Shown in pieces: positions 42,521 to 51,772 of a stretch of DNA of 64,000 bases (position 1 is its first letter; each line of letters begins with the position of its first letter). Source of the stretch: Pseudobacteriovorax antillogorgiicola. Its GTDB lineage: Bacteria; Bdellovibrionota_B; Oligoflexia; Oligoflexales; Oligoflexaceae. Under the pieces are notes generated by a model that saw only the letters and a list, made by a program, of their open reading frames with translations, searched no databases and was not told the origin of the DNA. The DNA is taken from contig NZ_FWZT01000014.1 of the NCBI RefSeq assembly GCF_900177345.1, positions 1-64,000 of the forward strand, read 5' to 3'. A program made the translations under genes and the position numbers.

Positions 42521-43627
42521 TTAGAAGATCCAATCCGTCAAATCTTCTGGGGTGGACTTAATTTTCCGGCCGTGGGCACGGCGGAAGACTCGGACGCCTA
42601 GATTTTTGGTATAACGCTCCCAGGTACCCCACTCTTCATTGAGTGTTTTTACGGTATAAGGGGTATTGGGTGATTTACTTCCTTTGGAGAAGGTGTATTC
42701 ATCAAAAAGGTAAGTTGCTGTGTGGCGAATCCAACGGAAGTTGACCTGGCTAGGATTTTCTTTTGGAATATTGAAAAAAACTAGCATATCTCCATATTTA
42801 AGTTCGGACTTTTTAGGGTCGACCTCATAGAAGTGGCGATTGATAGCCCGCCATAGCTCATCATAGTTTATCATCGCCCGGTGGTAGCCTTTTTCCCGTT
42901 TGACATTGATCGACGATGAGCGAGTCAGGCTCTGGCCGTGGAACGCTAGAGCAGCATGAAAACAGTTGGGTCCACGAAACACGATAAAACGCTTTGCCAT
43001 CTTCCGCGCAAATCGGGGAAGAAGGTCATCGTGGACGATAAGGTCCTCGTCTTTTTTTAGTTTTCGGACGATACGGATTCGCTCCCGTGTGCTTAGGAAC
43101 AGCTTCATCTGGCTTAGAAACTCTCGCCTTTGCCTTGGGTTATCATTGAGCTTTTCAGCGAGGACTTTGACATTGTGGTGGCCGCGACTCATTTCATGGG
43201 CGATTGCTTTGAGGCGCATGAACTTTAAGATGCTTAAGTCAAGGTCGACAAGAACCCTCTTTTTGGTGGGTTTCGCTTCACTTAATTTTTTGCGGTAGAA
43301 CTCAAGAACTTCTTTGGCTCGGCCTCGCTTAGCTGTCTTCTTTACCAGTTCTATAAGCTTATCTTCATCACGATGAACGTAGATCTGAACGGGATCAATT
43401 CTCTCGTCGCGATCGAAGTTACGGGCTCGTACACGAAGTTTCTTAAGTGGAATTTCTAAATCTTCTGACTTAGATTCAGTTTCGATGCTGAGTGATGACT
43501 TTAGATCCTTGAGTGAGGTGGTAAACCTTAGCTCAATATCCTTATACTCGGTAACAGCAGATGCTGACCAAGGTGATAGCAGAATGTATGCAGCAGCTAA
43601 GAAAATCAATTTCGGAGCTAAGGTCAT
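42521..43627 (-). CDS. Exported protein with possible NlpC/P60-like (papain-fold) domain
   Basis: A 368-residue protein with a signal peptide ending ILLSPWSASA. Residues 25-215 are very rich in Lys, Arg, Asp and Glu, probably helical. The last 150 residues hold GPNCFHAALAFHG, then KYGDMLVFFNI and WIRHTATYLFDEYTFSKGS. That Cys...His arrangement matches NlpC/P60-type papain-like hydrolases, which cut peptidoglycan peptides. Catalysis is inferred from this pattern only; no close family is recognised. It is monocistronic with its own terminator. Confidence 0.55.
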   Translation of the reverse strand: MTLAPKLIFLAAAYILLSPWSASAVTEYKDIELRFTTSLKDLKSSLSIETESKSEDLEIPLKKLRVRARNFDRDERIDPVQIYVHRDEDKLIELVKKTAKRGRAKEVLEFYRKKLSEAKPTKKRVLVDLDLSILKFMRLKAIAHEMSRGHHNVKVLAEKLNDNPRQRREFLSQMKLFLSTRERIRIVRKLKKDEDLIVHDDLLPRFARKMAKRFIVFRGPNCFHAALAFHGQSLTRSSSINVKREKGYHRAMINYDELWRAINRHFYEVDPKKSELKYGDMLVFFNIPKENPSQVNFRWIRHTATYLFDEYTFSKGSKSPNTPYTVKTLNEEWGTWERYTKNLGVRVFRRAHGRKIKSTPEDLTDWIF

Positions 43628-43825
43628 ATGCTTCCCAAAAACATAAGCTCAAACAATTTGGATTGTGATCTGTAAACCAGCATCCTCATCGGCCCAATTT
43701 CGCTTTGCTTTAGCTTGATACTAGCAAAATAAACTAGGCAAATACTTCGTATTGAATCGGAGTATAATAGCTCTAGGCACTATCAAAAGCTTCGATCCCA
43801 TGATCGCTAGTGTAAGGAGACCTTG

Positions 43826-44566
43826 ATGACTACCGTACTGATCGTTGATGCATGCAAACCCAGTCTGGTGATGACCTCTGAAATCTTTAAGGATAAGATG
43901 TCTGGTACCATTGTAGATGTGGCACAATCTGGGAAAGAGACTCTTGAATACCTCAATGATAAGAAGCCAGACCTTTGCGTGATCGACTTTGATTTGCCGG
44001 ATGTTGATGGCCCTGCTTTAGTAGAAGCCATGCGAAAGGTTTTTCAAGGGCCGATTCTCATGACCGCATATCCCGAAAGAATGGTGGAAGAGGCAGTTAG
44101 CGATCACTTGTTTGCCTTCAATGATGCGAGTGCTTGGGTTTCAAAACCAATCAAGTCGGAAGAATTAGAGCAAAAAATCGATAAGTTTCTACTCGATGGC
44201 TATCGGTTGGGAAAGCGATTTGCCAGCGACATGGAAACCCAGCTCGTTGGCAAAGCAGCAGGTCGTGGCAAGAGAGCCCCGAAAGCCAGTGGTCGCATCA
44301 TTAATCTGAGCCTTGGGGGGGCTAAGGTTAAGCTCGAAGGGGCTCTCAAAGTTAAAAAGTCCCAGGAGCTTACACTTACTCTGGCTTTACCCGTAGCCGA
44401 TCCCCGCAAAGGTGGGAGTCGCGTGGCAGCGGGAGAGACCAAAATCAAGGCTACCATTGCCTGGACCAACACCAGCCAAGGGGAGTTGGGTCTCAAGTTT
44501 CTCCGGCTAACTGAAGTTCAGAAACGGGGTTTAGAGAATTTTTTTCGTGATAAACAACCGGTTTAA
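43826..44566 (+). CDS. Response regulator with PilZ output domain
   Basis: A 246-residue protein: receiver domain (residues 1-120), then a PilZ domain (about 140-240). The phospho-acceptor Asp lies in CVIDFDLPDVDG, and Thr and Lys occur in ILMTAYPE and WVSKPIKS. The PilZ motif NLSLGGAKV matches NxSxxG, but a clean RxxxR is not obvious, so cyclic-di-GMP binding is uncertain. The ATG at 43826 follows AAGGAG. A TATAAT (43763-43768) may be part of its promoter. It precedes cheV, so it may belong to a chemotaxis or motility circuit. Confidence 0.82.
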   Translation: MTTVLIVDACKPSLVMTSEIFKDKMSGTIVDVAQSGKETLEYLNDKKPDLCVIDFDLPDVDGPALVEAMRKVFQGPILMTAYPERMVEEAVSDHLFAFNDASAWVSKPIKSEELEQKIDKFLLDGYRLGKRFASDMETQLVGKAAGRGKRAPKASGRIINLSLGGAKVKLEGALKVKKSQELTLTLALPVADPRKGGSRVAAGETKIKATIAWTNTSQGELGLKFLRLTEVQKRGLENFFRDKQPV

Positions 44567-44715
44567 GGTGGGAATATCATCGCAATAGTTCTGACCTTCA
44601 AAGCCTTCAGCTATTTTTCCGTAGTGCTTCATCAAGTTCTGCCAGGTAGATCCGAAACCCCAAGGGAAACGGTCGCGTTGAAACATGGGTGAAAATCCTC
44701 CTGGGATAATAACGG

Positions 44716-45708
44716 ATGATGAGCAACAATCGAGATCTCCTGAACCAGTTTGAAATTGGCGGTAACTTCTTCGAGCTGATTGAGTTTTCGCTAGTCCGTC
44801 GCATCAGTTCCGACAAGGTGTATAAAGGCACTTATGGAGTGAACGTTGCGAAAGTTCGTGAGGTCGTTCATATGCCTTCCATCAACCCTCTTGCCTCGTC
44901 TGTTTCTGGTGTTGCCGGAGTATTTGAACTTCGTGGTATTCCAATTCCGGCAGTGAACTTGTGTCAGATTCTGGGGGATGTTGAAGCCCCGATCACCAAA
45001 GAGCAGCAAATCATAGTCACCGAGTTTAGCCAAAAGCGTGCTGGATTCATTGTCAATTCCACACATCGGATTCGCCGCGTTTCGTGGGATAAGGTGTTGC
45101 CGCCATCATCGGACTCCTCGTCTTGTATGACAGGTATGATATTAATGGATGATCGTGAGTTCTTGTTCATCTTAGATCTTGAAAAGATTCTAGCCAATAT
45201 TGAATCACGTGGTTCTGGTCAGGTATCGAACATCTATCGTGGAGTGCCCAATCAGGAACAGGGCAGCTTGGGTGCTAGCCTTAAAGGTGACCCACTTGCA
45301 CCTGGAGTATTGGTCGTCGACGATTCACGTCTCATTCTAAATAATTTAGAGCGAGTTTTGACGAACAAGGGCTACCGCGTTCTTACAGCAGATAATGGCC
45401 AGAAGGCCTTAGAGCGGGTTCTGGAAATTCACTCCGGGCGAAATCGCAATTTTGGCCGTGTTCATGCCATCATTACCGATGTGGAGATGCCCCAGATGGA
45501 TGGTATCACATTCGTTAAGAAGGTCAGAGAGATCCGAGAGCTTCAAGAGTTGCCGATTCTGCTTCATTCGTCACTGGATGGCGATGCAACTAAGGAAGCG
45601 GCTCGTAAGGTTGGGGCCAACGGTTATGTCGTTAAGAACGACATAACCAATATCATGCAATCTCTAGAAGATCTGATTTCGAAAGCTCCTATGGTGCTAG
45701 GTGCCTAG
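44716..45708 (+). CDS. cheV: Chemotaxis coupling protein CheV
   Basis: A 330-residue fusion of a CheW-like adaptor (about residues 15-165, with GVNVAKVREVVHMPSINPL and FELRGIPIPAVNLCQIL) and a receiver domain (about 190-320). The phospho-acceptor Asp lies in AIITDVEMPQMDG and the Lys in YVVKNDITN. CheV couples chemoreceptors to CheA and is tuned by phosphorylation. CheA and receptors are not in the window. Its stop codon overlaps that of the convergent S9 peptidase gene by 4 bp. Confidence 0.9.
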   Translation: MMSNNRDLLNQFEIGGNFFELIEFSLVRRISSDKVYKGTYGVNVAKVREVVHMPSINPLASSVSGVAGVFELRGIPIPAVNLCQILGDVEAPITKEQQIIVTEFSQKRAGFIVNSTHRIRRVSWDKVLPPSSDSSSCMTGMILMDDREFLFILDLEKILANIESRGSGQVSNIYRGVPNQEQGSLGASLKGDPLAPGVLVVDDSRLILNNLERVLTNKGYRVLTADNGQKALERVLEIHSGRNRNFGRVHAIITDVEMPQMDGITFVKKVREIRELQELPILLHSSLDGDATKEAARKVGANGYVVKNDITNIMQSLEDLISKAPMVLGA

Positions 45709-48089
45709 CCTGCTCTCTTGGGCTGACTATACTTACGTAGCCATTGCAACTCTTCCCAAAGCATGTGCTTTAGAGACTCACTCGCTCGGTATCCATGACT
45801 CTCATTAGGAAACATGACAAGACGAACGGTACCTCCCAAGCCGCTGATGGCATGGTAGAGTCGCTCGCTCTGCATGGGAAACGTTCCTGAGTTATTGTCA
45901 TTGGCGCCGTGTATGAGCAAAAGTGGTTCGTTGATTTTGTGGGCATTTTGAAAGGGAGACATGGTGTTGTAAATGTCAGGAGCTTGCCAATAGGTTCGTT
46001 CTTCAGCCTGGAAACCGAAGGGGGTAAACGTACGATTGTAGGCACCACTTCGTGCGATCCCACCCACAAATAAGTCGGAATGAGCTAGAAGATTTGCGGT
46101 CATAAAGGCTCCATAAGAGTGGCCTCCTATAAATGCCCGTGAAGTGTCGATGACTCCGCTCTCAGCCGCCGTATCCAGAGCGGCCTTTGCGTTGGCAACC
46201 AACTGTCGGACAAAGGTGTCGTTGGGTTCATCACCACCTTCTCCCACGATAGGCATCGCGACCCGATCCATAACTGCAAAGCCTTGGCTTAAGAATGGTA
46301 GTGGCCCCCAGTAGGAAACGCGGTTGAATTGGTGAGGAGATGTTCTGATCTGCCCAGCGGCTTTCTTAGATTTGTACTCTCGTGGATAGGCCCATAGAAG
46401 AATGGGAAGCTTTTGAGAGGAGCTTGCGCCCTTAGGCAAGTAAAGGGTGGCGGATAGATCAAGTCCATCATCACGCTTGTAACGCAGTTCCCGTCTTTCG
46501 ATGTCTTTGAACTCAGGGTAAGGGTGTGGAAACTCGGTCATGGCCAACATTTTGTCTTTACTGCGGTTCATGCGGAAGTAGTTTGGTGGCTCTAGATTAG
46601 TTTCCCGGCGAACGAGAAACCTCTGGCCTTTCTGGTCGAGAGGGGCGACGACACGGCTATAGGTTTGTGCTGGGGTTTGCCAAATTTTCTCTAATTCACC
46701 TGACTTGAGGTCAAGCGTTTGGAGGAACGGCAGATTCCCTTCTGATGAATAACCAATACTACTTAAAAATATTTTTCCATCAACCACGGGAACTAGTGAC
46801 TCACCTGAACCAAGATTTATTTTCGTAGGATTGCCAGGATCGGTATAGACATCCTCATAGGAGCGCTGCCAAAACGTTTTCTTCTCCAGGCTCTTCAGGT
46901 TTAACAGATAAGCTGCCTCTTGTCGGGAAGACCACCAGCGGTCCTCGACGTATGCCTGCATACCATCTAGCCAGGAAACGTCAGAAAAGCGGAACTTAAG
47001 ATCAAGTGCAGCTTCTGGCTTTTTGTGAAGCCCTCGCAAAATCATCACTTGATCTCTGACTTTTACGTTATTCTTCGGATCCCCCTGATCGCGCGCTTCC
47101 ACCCATAGCAACCAGTTGTTTGATTTGGGAATCCACTGCACCGATCTCGGGCCTTCGTAGGTTGCAGAAAAGCCCTGTGGAATATCATCGCTAGCCTTCA
47201 ATCTTGCGATATTTCTCGCCACTTTCCCGTCGCGATAGACATTGATAACTTTGGGAAAGCGATAGTAGGGGACAAGATATGAAAAAGGCTCTTGCAGGAT
47301 CGTAGCGAGGATCTCTTCTCCTTGAGGGGCAGGGTAGAAGCTTTGGTAGAGATCTGGTTTTAGGAGCTGTTGATCGCGACCCTTGAAGTTGACTTGCCGA
47401 ATTTCAGATTCAAATAGGTAAGTGAAATAGGCTTCATCTGATGGAGTTTTAAGCAGGTCTTGGTAAGTACGGACAGCCGTTTTAGTATTCTTACTTTCTT
47501 GGATCACGGGCTGAAGTTTGCCGGCTTCTTGGTTGAATTTGTTTCTGACTCGGGCCATGTAAAGCAGGTGTTTGCTGTCTGAAGACCAATGATAGCTTCG
47601 TTCTCCATGAAGGGCATTTAGCTGCTTCGTCTTTAGCAGCTTGGTCTTAAATTTAGGGCCTTCTGCTATGAACAAGCTTGCCTTGTTATCTTGTACGAGG
47701 ATATAGGCCAGTTTTTTACCGTCATGAGACCATTTAGGGTAGGCGATCTTAGATTTTTGAGGAGCCTTGATTGTTGCTAAAGTCTTGTTGCTCTTAATAT
47801 CTAAAACACTCAATTCCTTGTAAGACTGTCGAATCCGACTTGGCGTAAAATTTTTGGGATTGATGCGCATGCCACCAAGTCGGACTTCATTCTGAGCGAG
47901 GTCCTCTACGGATGGATTGGCAACGCGAGTCATCAGCAGAAGGTAGGTCTCTTGTGGTGAAACGAGTTGGTTGGGAAGCCTGGGGGCGTCGATCAGCTTT
48001 GATAAAGCAGGAGGGGGTTCTTTGTAGGCTGCCAAAGCAGCTAGGGGACTGCCTAAGATCGCGAGGATCAGGGTTAGTTTTCGTGCCAT
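45705..48089 (-). CDS. S9 family (prolyl-oligopeptidase fold) serine peptidase
   Basis: A 794-residue exported peptidase. A signal peptide (KLTLILAILGSPLAALA) precedes a beta-propeller region (about residues 50-520, with repeated WSHDGKKLAYI-type blades). The alpha/beta-hydrolase domain has Ser in GGHSYGAFMTANL, Asp in HGANDNNSGTF and His in NESHGYR. The layout resembles the glutamyl-endopeptidase branch of S9. The ATG at 48089 lies 5 nt after AAGGAG; a longer in-frame extension upstream lacks any signal. It likely degrades peptides in the periplasm. Confidence 0.9.
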   Translation of the reverse strand: MARKLTLILAILGSPLAALAAYKEPPPALSKLIDAPRLPNQLVSPQETYLLLMTRVANPSVEDLAQNEVRLGGMRINPKNFTPSRIRQSYKELSVLDIKSNKTLATIKAPQKSKIAYPKWSHDGKKLAYILVQDNKASLFIAEGPKFKTKLLKTKQLNALHGERSYHWSSDSKHLLYMARVRNKFNQEAGKLQPVIQESKNTKTAVRTYQDLLKTPSDEAYFTYLFESEIRQVNFKGRDQQLLKPDLYQSFYPAPQGEEILATILQEPFSYLVPYYRFPKVINVYRDGKVARNIARLKASDDIPQGFSATYEGPRSVQWIPKSNNWLLWVEARDQGDPKNNVKVRDQVMILRGLHKKPEAALDLKFRFSDVSWLDGMQAYVEDRWWSSRQEAAYLLNLKSLEKKTFWQRSYEDVYTDPGNPTKINLGSGESLVPVVDGKIFLSSIGYSSEGNLPFLQTLDLKSGELEKIWQTPAQTYSRVVAPLDQKGQRFLVRRETNLEPPNYFRMNRSKDKMLAMTEFPHPYPEFKDIERRELRYKRDDGLDLSATLYLPKGASSSQKLPILLWAYPREYKSKKAAGQIRTSPHQFNRVSYWGPLPFLSQGFAVMDRVAMPIVGEGGDEPNDTFVRQLVANAKAALDTAAESGVIDTSRAFIGGHSYGAFMTANLLAHSDLFVGGIARSGAYNRTFTPFGFQAEERTYWQAPDIYNTMSPFQNAHKINEPLLLIHGANDNNSGTFPMQSERLYHAISGLGGTVRLVMFPNESHGYRASESLKHMLWEELQWLRKYSQPKRAG

Positions 48090-48193
48090 ATCGACTCCTT
48101 CTGCTGGGATGCGTGGGATTGAACTGACTGAGAAATATGTCATAGGATGAGAAGGCATCCAAGAGGCATTTTGCGCCGGAACGTTGCGGGATC

Positions 48194-48233
48194 GAGCCTT
48201 GGAGAGGATTCCTCCAAGGCTCTTGGTTTTTTT
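48194..48233 (+). terminator. Rightward terminator facing against its neighbours
   Basis: A perfect 10-bp stem, GAGCCTTGGA (48194-48203) and TCCAAGGCTC (48213-48222), followed by TTGG and seven T residues on the plus strand. Both flanking genes read leftward. It therefore marks the end of an unannotated plus-strand transcript, or protects the gene at 48248 from antisense transcription. Confidence 0.6.
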
Positions 48234-48247
48234 AGGCGAATATTTGC

Positions 48248-48778
48248 TTAGTCGAGTTGCGAGCACATCTCTTGAGTGACACGGTAGTTGGCGAGCTTGT
48301 CTTGGCTGTCACAGCCAGTATCACCGTCCGAAAAAGCATAGACACCCACAGTGATGGAAGGAAATTTATCGGCATCGATAAATCTCATCCAGGCATCACA
48401 GGCCCCGCGCTCAATCTGCGATTTAATATCGACATCCTCAGCAGTGTAATGCTTCACTTTTGAGCTGAGGCAAGCATCAGGAAGAAGGTCACGATCGTAC
48501 TCCTTCCAAGTTGACCAGCGATCGGCCCAATGGGTCTTGAGACACTTCATGATCTGCCTTTTGGCTCGCCGTCTCGCCTCGTTAGGTCGACCGGTGGGAG
48601 CATCCCCTTTCACTGTAAAATCTGATACTAGCTTCTGAGTGGGCAAGTATTGAATACTGCTTGGTGGAACCCATTTAAGCTTAACCGCGCCTGCGCAGTG
48701 TCGATAGACCCGAGCTGAAGCGACTTCTGTGAGGGACAAGGTGGCAAACATAATGGCTGCAATTTTTGCTTTGTTCAT
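48248..48778 (-). CDS. Secreted Cys-containing protein of unknown function
   Basis: A 176-residue protein with a signal peptide (AAIMFATLSLTEVASA). The mature part has six Cys, including HCAGAVKLKW, MKCLKTHW, ACLSSKVK, RGACDAWM and GCDSQDK, suggesting disulfides formed in the periplasm. No family is recognised. A 200-bp upstream gap contains nothing identifiable. The disulfide-handling genes at 48979-51636 are the nearest neighbours upstream, but a functional link is speculative. Confidence 0.6.
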   Translation of the reverse strand: MNKAKIAAIMFATLSLTEVASARVYRHCAGAVKLKWVPPSSIQYLPTQKLVSDFTVKGDAPTGRPNEARRRAKRQIMKCLKTHWADRWSTWKEYDRDLLPDACLSSKVKHYTAEDVDIKSQIERGACDAWMRFIDADKFPSITVGVYAFSDGDTGCDSQDKLANYRVTQEMCSQLD

Positions 48779-48978
48779 TTCTCATCTCCGATTGCTATGG
48801 CTTAATGCCAATAAGGTTGATTTCTGTTCTGAAGGCAAGCTACTTCAGATTGAGAACGGAGTGAGAGAGGAAAATGCTGATCGTGGCTTTTTCTAGGTTA
48901 CAAATTGTAGCGGGCCAAGATGCAGTTCCGACGGTGTGAAAAGTGGGGGGTAGCCCCCCACTTTCGGAATGTCTAGCC

Positions 48979-49608
48979 TTAGTATTTCACACTACAGCCA
49001 TAGGGTTCTGTTTTGCTTGGGTTCACAGACTTGCTTGCCATAAGATTGCCAAGCCCATCGGAGACATAGTTTTGCAGTCCATCAGCTTTGAGTGCTGCTA
49101 AGCGTGGTGAGGTCTTGTTATCGATAGCACCGTCGTAGCGAAGGATCCCTTGCGGGTCGATGATGAACATATGTGGAGTCGTCTTGGCGTTATACATCCT
49201 ACCTACGGTACCCTTAGGGTCCAGAAGGATCGCTGTCATGTGAGCCTTGCGTGCTTCCTCCTTAATCTTCGTGGCTTGTGCAGCAGTGAGGTAACCCTGC
49301 TTGCCTGGTGCAGACGAAATGATTGCCAGCCAAACAACATCTTTTTTACCGGTCCAATTTTTTTGCAGTGTTTGCATGTTGCGATACTTCTCGTGGTAAT
49401 GCTTGTCCACATAGGGACAGTCATTGTTGAACCACTCTAGGACAACGTGCTTGCCTTTGAACTTCTCTAAGGAGTACATCTTCCCATCATGGCCGGGAAG
49501 AGAAAAGGTTGGGGCAGGTTTGCCAACGACAGCGCTGGCTTCAGCCCTGTGGGCTAAGATGCTCTGAGAGAGTAGCAAAGCTGTAACAACGGAAATGAAA
49601 CGCTTCAT
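48979..49608 (-). CDS. Exported redoxin (AhpC/TSA-like thioredoxin-fold protein)
   Basis: A 209-residue protein with a signal peptide (VVTALLLSQSILAHRAEA) and a redoxin domain (about residues 30-165: APTFSLPGHDGKMYSL and EWFNNDCPYVDKHY). The active site has one Cys, with Val in place of the second (CPYV). Another Cys occurs near the C-terminus (YGCSVKY), which may act as a resolving Cys. It lies 12 bp downstream of dsbD on the same strand, so it is a plausible receiver of DsbD electrons. A role as periplasmic peroxidase or thiol reductant is inferred. Confidence 0.8.
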   Translation of the reverse strand: MKRFISVVTALLLSQSILAHRAEASAVVGKPAPTFSLPGHDGKMYSLEKFKGKHVVLEWFNNDCPYVDKHYHEKYRNMQTLQKNWTGKKDVVWLAIISSAPGKQGYLTAAQATKIKEEARKAHMTAILLDPKGTVGRMYNAKTTPHMFIIDPQGILRYDGAIDNKTSPRLAALKADGLQNYVSDGLGNLMASKSVNPSKTEPYGCSVKY

Positions 49609-49620
49609 CGGAATCTCCTA

Positions 49621-51636
49621 TCATAGTGATATGGAATCAATAAATATTTTAGGGCTAAGAACCTCTGGAAGAACCTGAGCTGTTCGTGACCCTGAGGGAT
49701 AAAACAAGTAAAGTGGCACCCCCGCGCGATCATAACGGGCTAGAAACTCAGCGATGTGTGGATCACGGTTGGTCCAGTCAGCCTTGAGCATTTTGATCTC
49801 GTGTTGATTGACATAAGACTTTATTTTTTCCGTTTGAAATGTCGTTTTCTCATTGACTTGGCAAGTGATACACCAAGCAGCAGTGAAGTTGATAAAGACG
49901 GCGCTTCCTTCGTCAAGCTGGGACTCCAGGGTTTCTGCCTGGTATGGCGTCCAAAGATCATCAACCGCAAGCGCGTCTTCTGGGTTGGGTGTGCTTTGTA
50001 AGGTATACACCAGCACTGCAAGGCCTCCAATGCTGGCTACGGAGGATAAAACCCATGATACCGGACTTGTTAGTGACCGATAAAGCCACATGGCAAACAC
50101 CAATATCATCAAGCTGAAAAGCACTCCAATAATGGCCATCATGGATAACTGTTGCCCGAGTACTGTGAGCAACCAAAGGCAGGTGCCCCAGAGGGGAAAG
50201 GCCATGAACTCCTTGAGGCGAACCATCCACAAACCCGGTCTTGGCAGTAAAAGGCTTACTTTAGGTAGCAAAGCTGCAATGATATACGGTGCTCCAAGGC
50301 CCAACCCTAGCGCTGTAAAGACACTTAAATTGACGAGCCAATGCTGGCCTAAAGCATAGCCAAGAGCGACTCCCATGAAGGGCGCGGTACAGGGTGAGGC
50401 GACGACTACAGCGAGTACCCCGGTAAAATAAGAACCGAGCCAACCTTTTTTCTCTGTAAGGCCTTGGCCAGCACCCGTCCAACGACCAGCGATTTCAAAG
50501 TAGCCAGCAAAGTTCAAACCAAGAAAGAAGAACAAGATGATCAGAACGCTTACAAATGCTGGAGATTGAAGCTGAAAGCCCCAACCAACGACGCTTCCCG
50601 CAGCCTTGAGTGCCATGATCCCAAGGCTCATAATCCAAAAGCAGCTGAGTATTCCAGCCAGGTAGATTAACTGGGAGCGGATCAAAGCGCCACGATCCTG
50701 GCTCGCTGCTTTTGCAAAACTAAAAAGCTTGAGTGTAAGGATGGGGAAGACGCAGGGCATCAGGTTGAGGATCAAACCTCCTAGAAAGGCGAAAAGTAGC
50801 ATTTGACCAATGGCAGGACCGCTTTTCAGCTTGGTTTGGAGGACGATCCCGTTGGTTTGATCAGTGTCAGCTAGCTTACTGATCAGCAAGAACTGAGGTA
50901 GCTGCTCCGTATTGGAAACATCGGAGCTTTGGTGAGTGATAATCCAGCTACCAGCACCATTTTGGGTGATCATCGGCATTTGATGATTCACTCCAGAACC
51001 GGGAAAGGGGAGGCTGTCTAGAATCTGAACTTCCGTTGGAAGCCCAGATATTTCAAGCCTCATAGTTTTTTCCTGATGCTCTAATTCAGCTGTGTGAGTC
51101 TGCGAAGCGATCGTGGAATCATATTCGGTAAAGAGAGACATATGCTCAGTTGCAGACGCTGTTTCTGCGATGGGCAGTTCAAACTCGAAAAGCTCAAAGG
51201 CTGGTATACATTCCTCCTTACAAACCAGCCATTCAGCATCTAGCGCCAGAGATCGTCGTTCTCCCAAGTGAGCCGATTCAGAAGATGGGATTTGAATGGT
51301 ACTACTGAGTAGGACCTCACCTTCGTATCCAAAACTCATTAAAGGACCAACTGGAATTCTCTGGGGTAAGGGGAACTGGATCGGCGAGGATTTATAGCCA
51401 TCAGGAGTTTTGAATGCGAAAACAGCCGAGCTAGCTGAGTCCCCTGGATTCTCCCAGTATGTATGCCAGTGGTCCTCCAGTTTGATCCACACTCCCAGTC
51501 GCAGGGAGCCCCCCGGAACCAAAGCTGACTTATCCATGATTAAGCGAGCTTGCGAATGGTCTTGCTGTCGCCAAGCTGACTCTGATGCGTGGCTTACGGA
51601 ACTTATTATGGTTAGAAGAAGGACCAAATACTTCAT
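49621..51636 (-). CDS. Thiol:disulfide interchange protein DsbD/ScsB-like
   Basis: A 671-residue inner-membrane protein moving electrons from cytoplasmic thioredoxin to the periplasm. A signal peptide and an N-terminal domain (about residues 20-250, with the Cys pair around LVCKEECIP) come first. The CcdA-like membrane domain (about 270-540) carries redox Cys in NLMPCVFPILTLK and VASPCTAPFMGVALG. The C-terminal thioredoxin domain has the CxxC motif TAAWCITCQVN. It forms an operon with the redoxin downstream, a likely substrate. Confidence 0.92.
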   Translation of the reverse strand: MKYLVLLLTIISSVSHASESAWRQQDHSQARLIMDKSALVPGGSLRLGVWIKLEDHWHTYWENPGDSASSAVFAFKTPDGYKSSPIQFPLPQRIPVGPLMSFGYEGEVLLSSTIQIPSSESAHLGERRSLALDAEWLVCKEECIPAFELFEFELPIAETASATEHMSLFTEYDSTIASQTHTAELEHQEKTMRLEISGLPTEVQILDSLPFPGSGVNHQMPMITQNGAGSWIITHQSSDVSNTEQLPQFLLISKLADTDQTNGIVLQTKLKSGPAIGQMLLFAFLGGLILNLMPCVFPILTLKLFSFAKAASQDRGALIRSQLIYLAGILSCFWIMSLGIMALKAAGSVVGWGFQLQSPAFVSVLIILFFFLGLNFAGYFEIAGRWTGAGQGLTEKKGWLGSYFTGVLAVVVASPCTAPFMGVALGYALGQHWLVNLSVFTALGLGLGAPYIIAALLPKVSLLLPRPGLWMVRLKEFMAFPLWGTCLWLLTVLGQQLSMMAIIGVLFSLMILVFAMWLYRSLTSPVSWVLSSVASIGGLAVLVYTLQSTPNPEDALAVDDLWTPYQAETLESQLDEGSAVFINFTAAWCITCQVNEKTTFQTEKIKSYVNQHEIKMLKADWTNRDPHIAEFLARYDRAGVPLYLFYPSGSRTAQVLPEVLSPKIFIDSISL

Positions 51637-51772
51637 GGGTGAGAACCTTTTAGGGAGTTTGAACGCATATGTTATCCTAGATTAGCTGCCTTGCTAAGGC
51701 ATAAAATGGAGCGGTGCCGCCGTTAGGCACTTGGCGTATAAAGATTTCGTCTAGCGAGAGGAAAAGGTTTCG

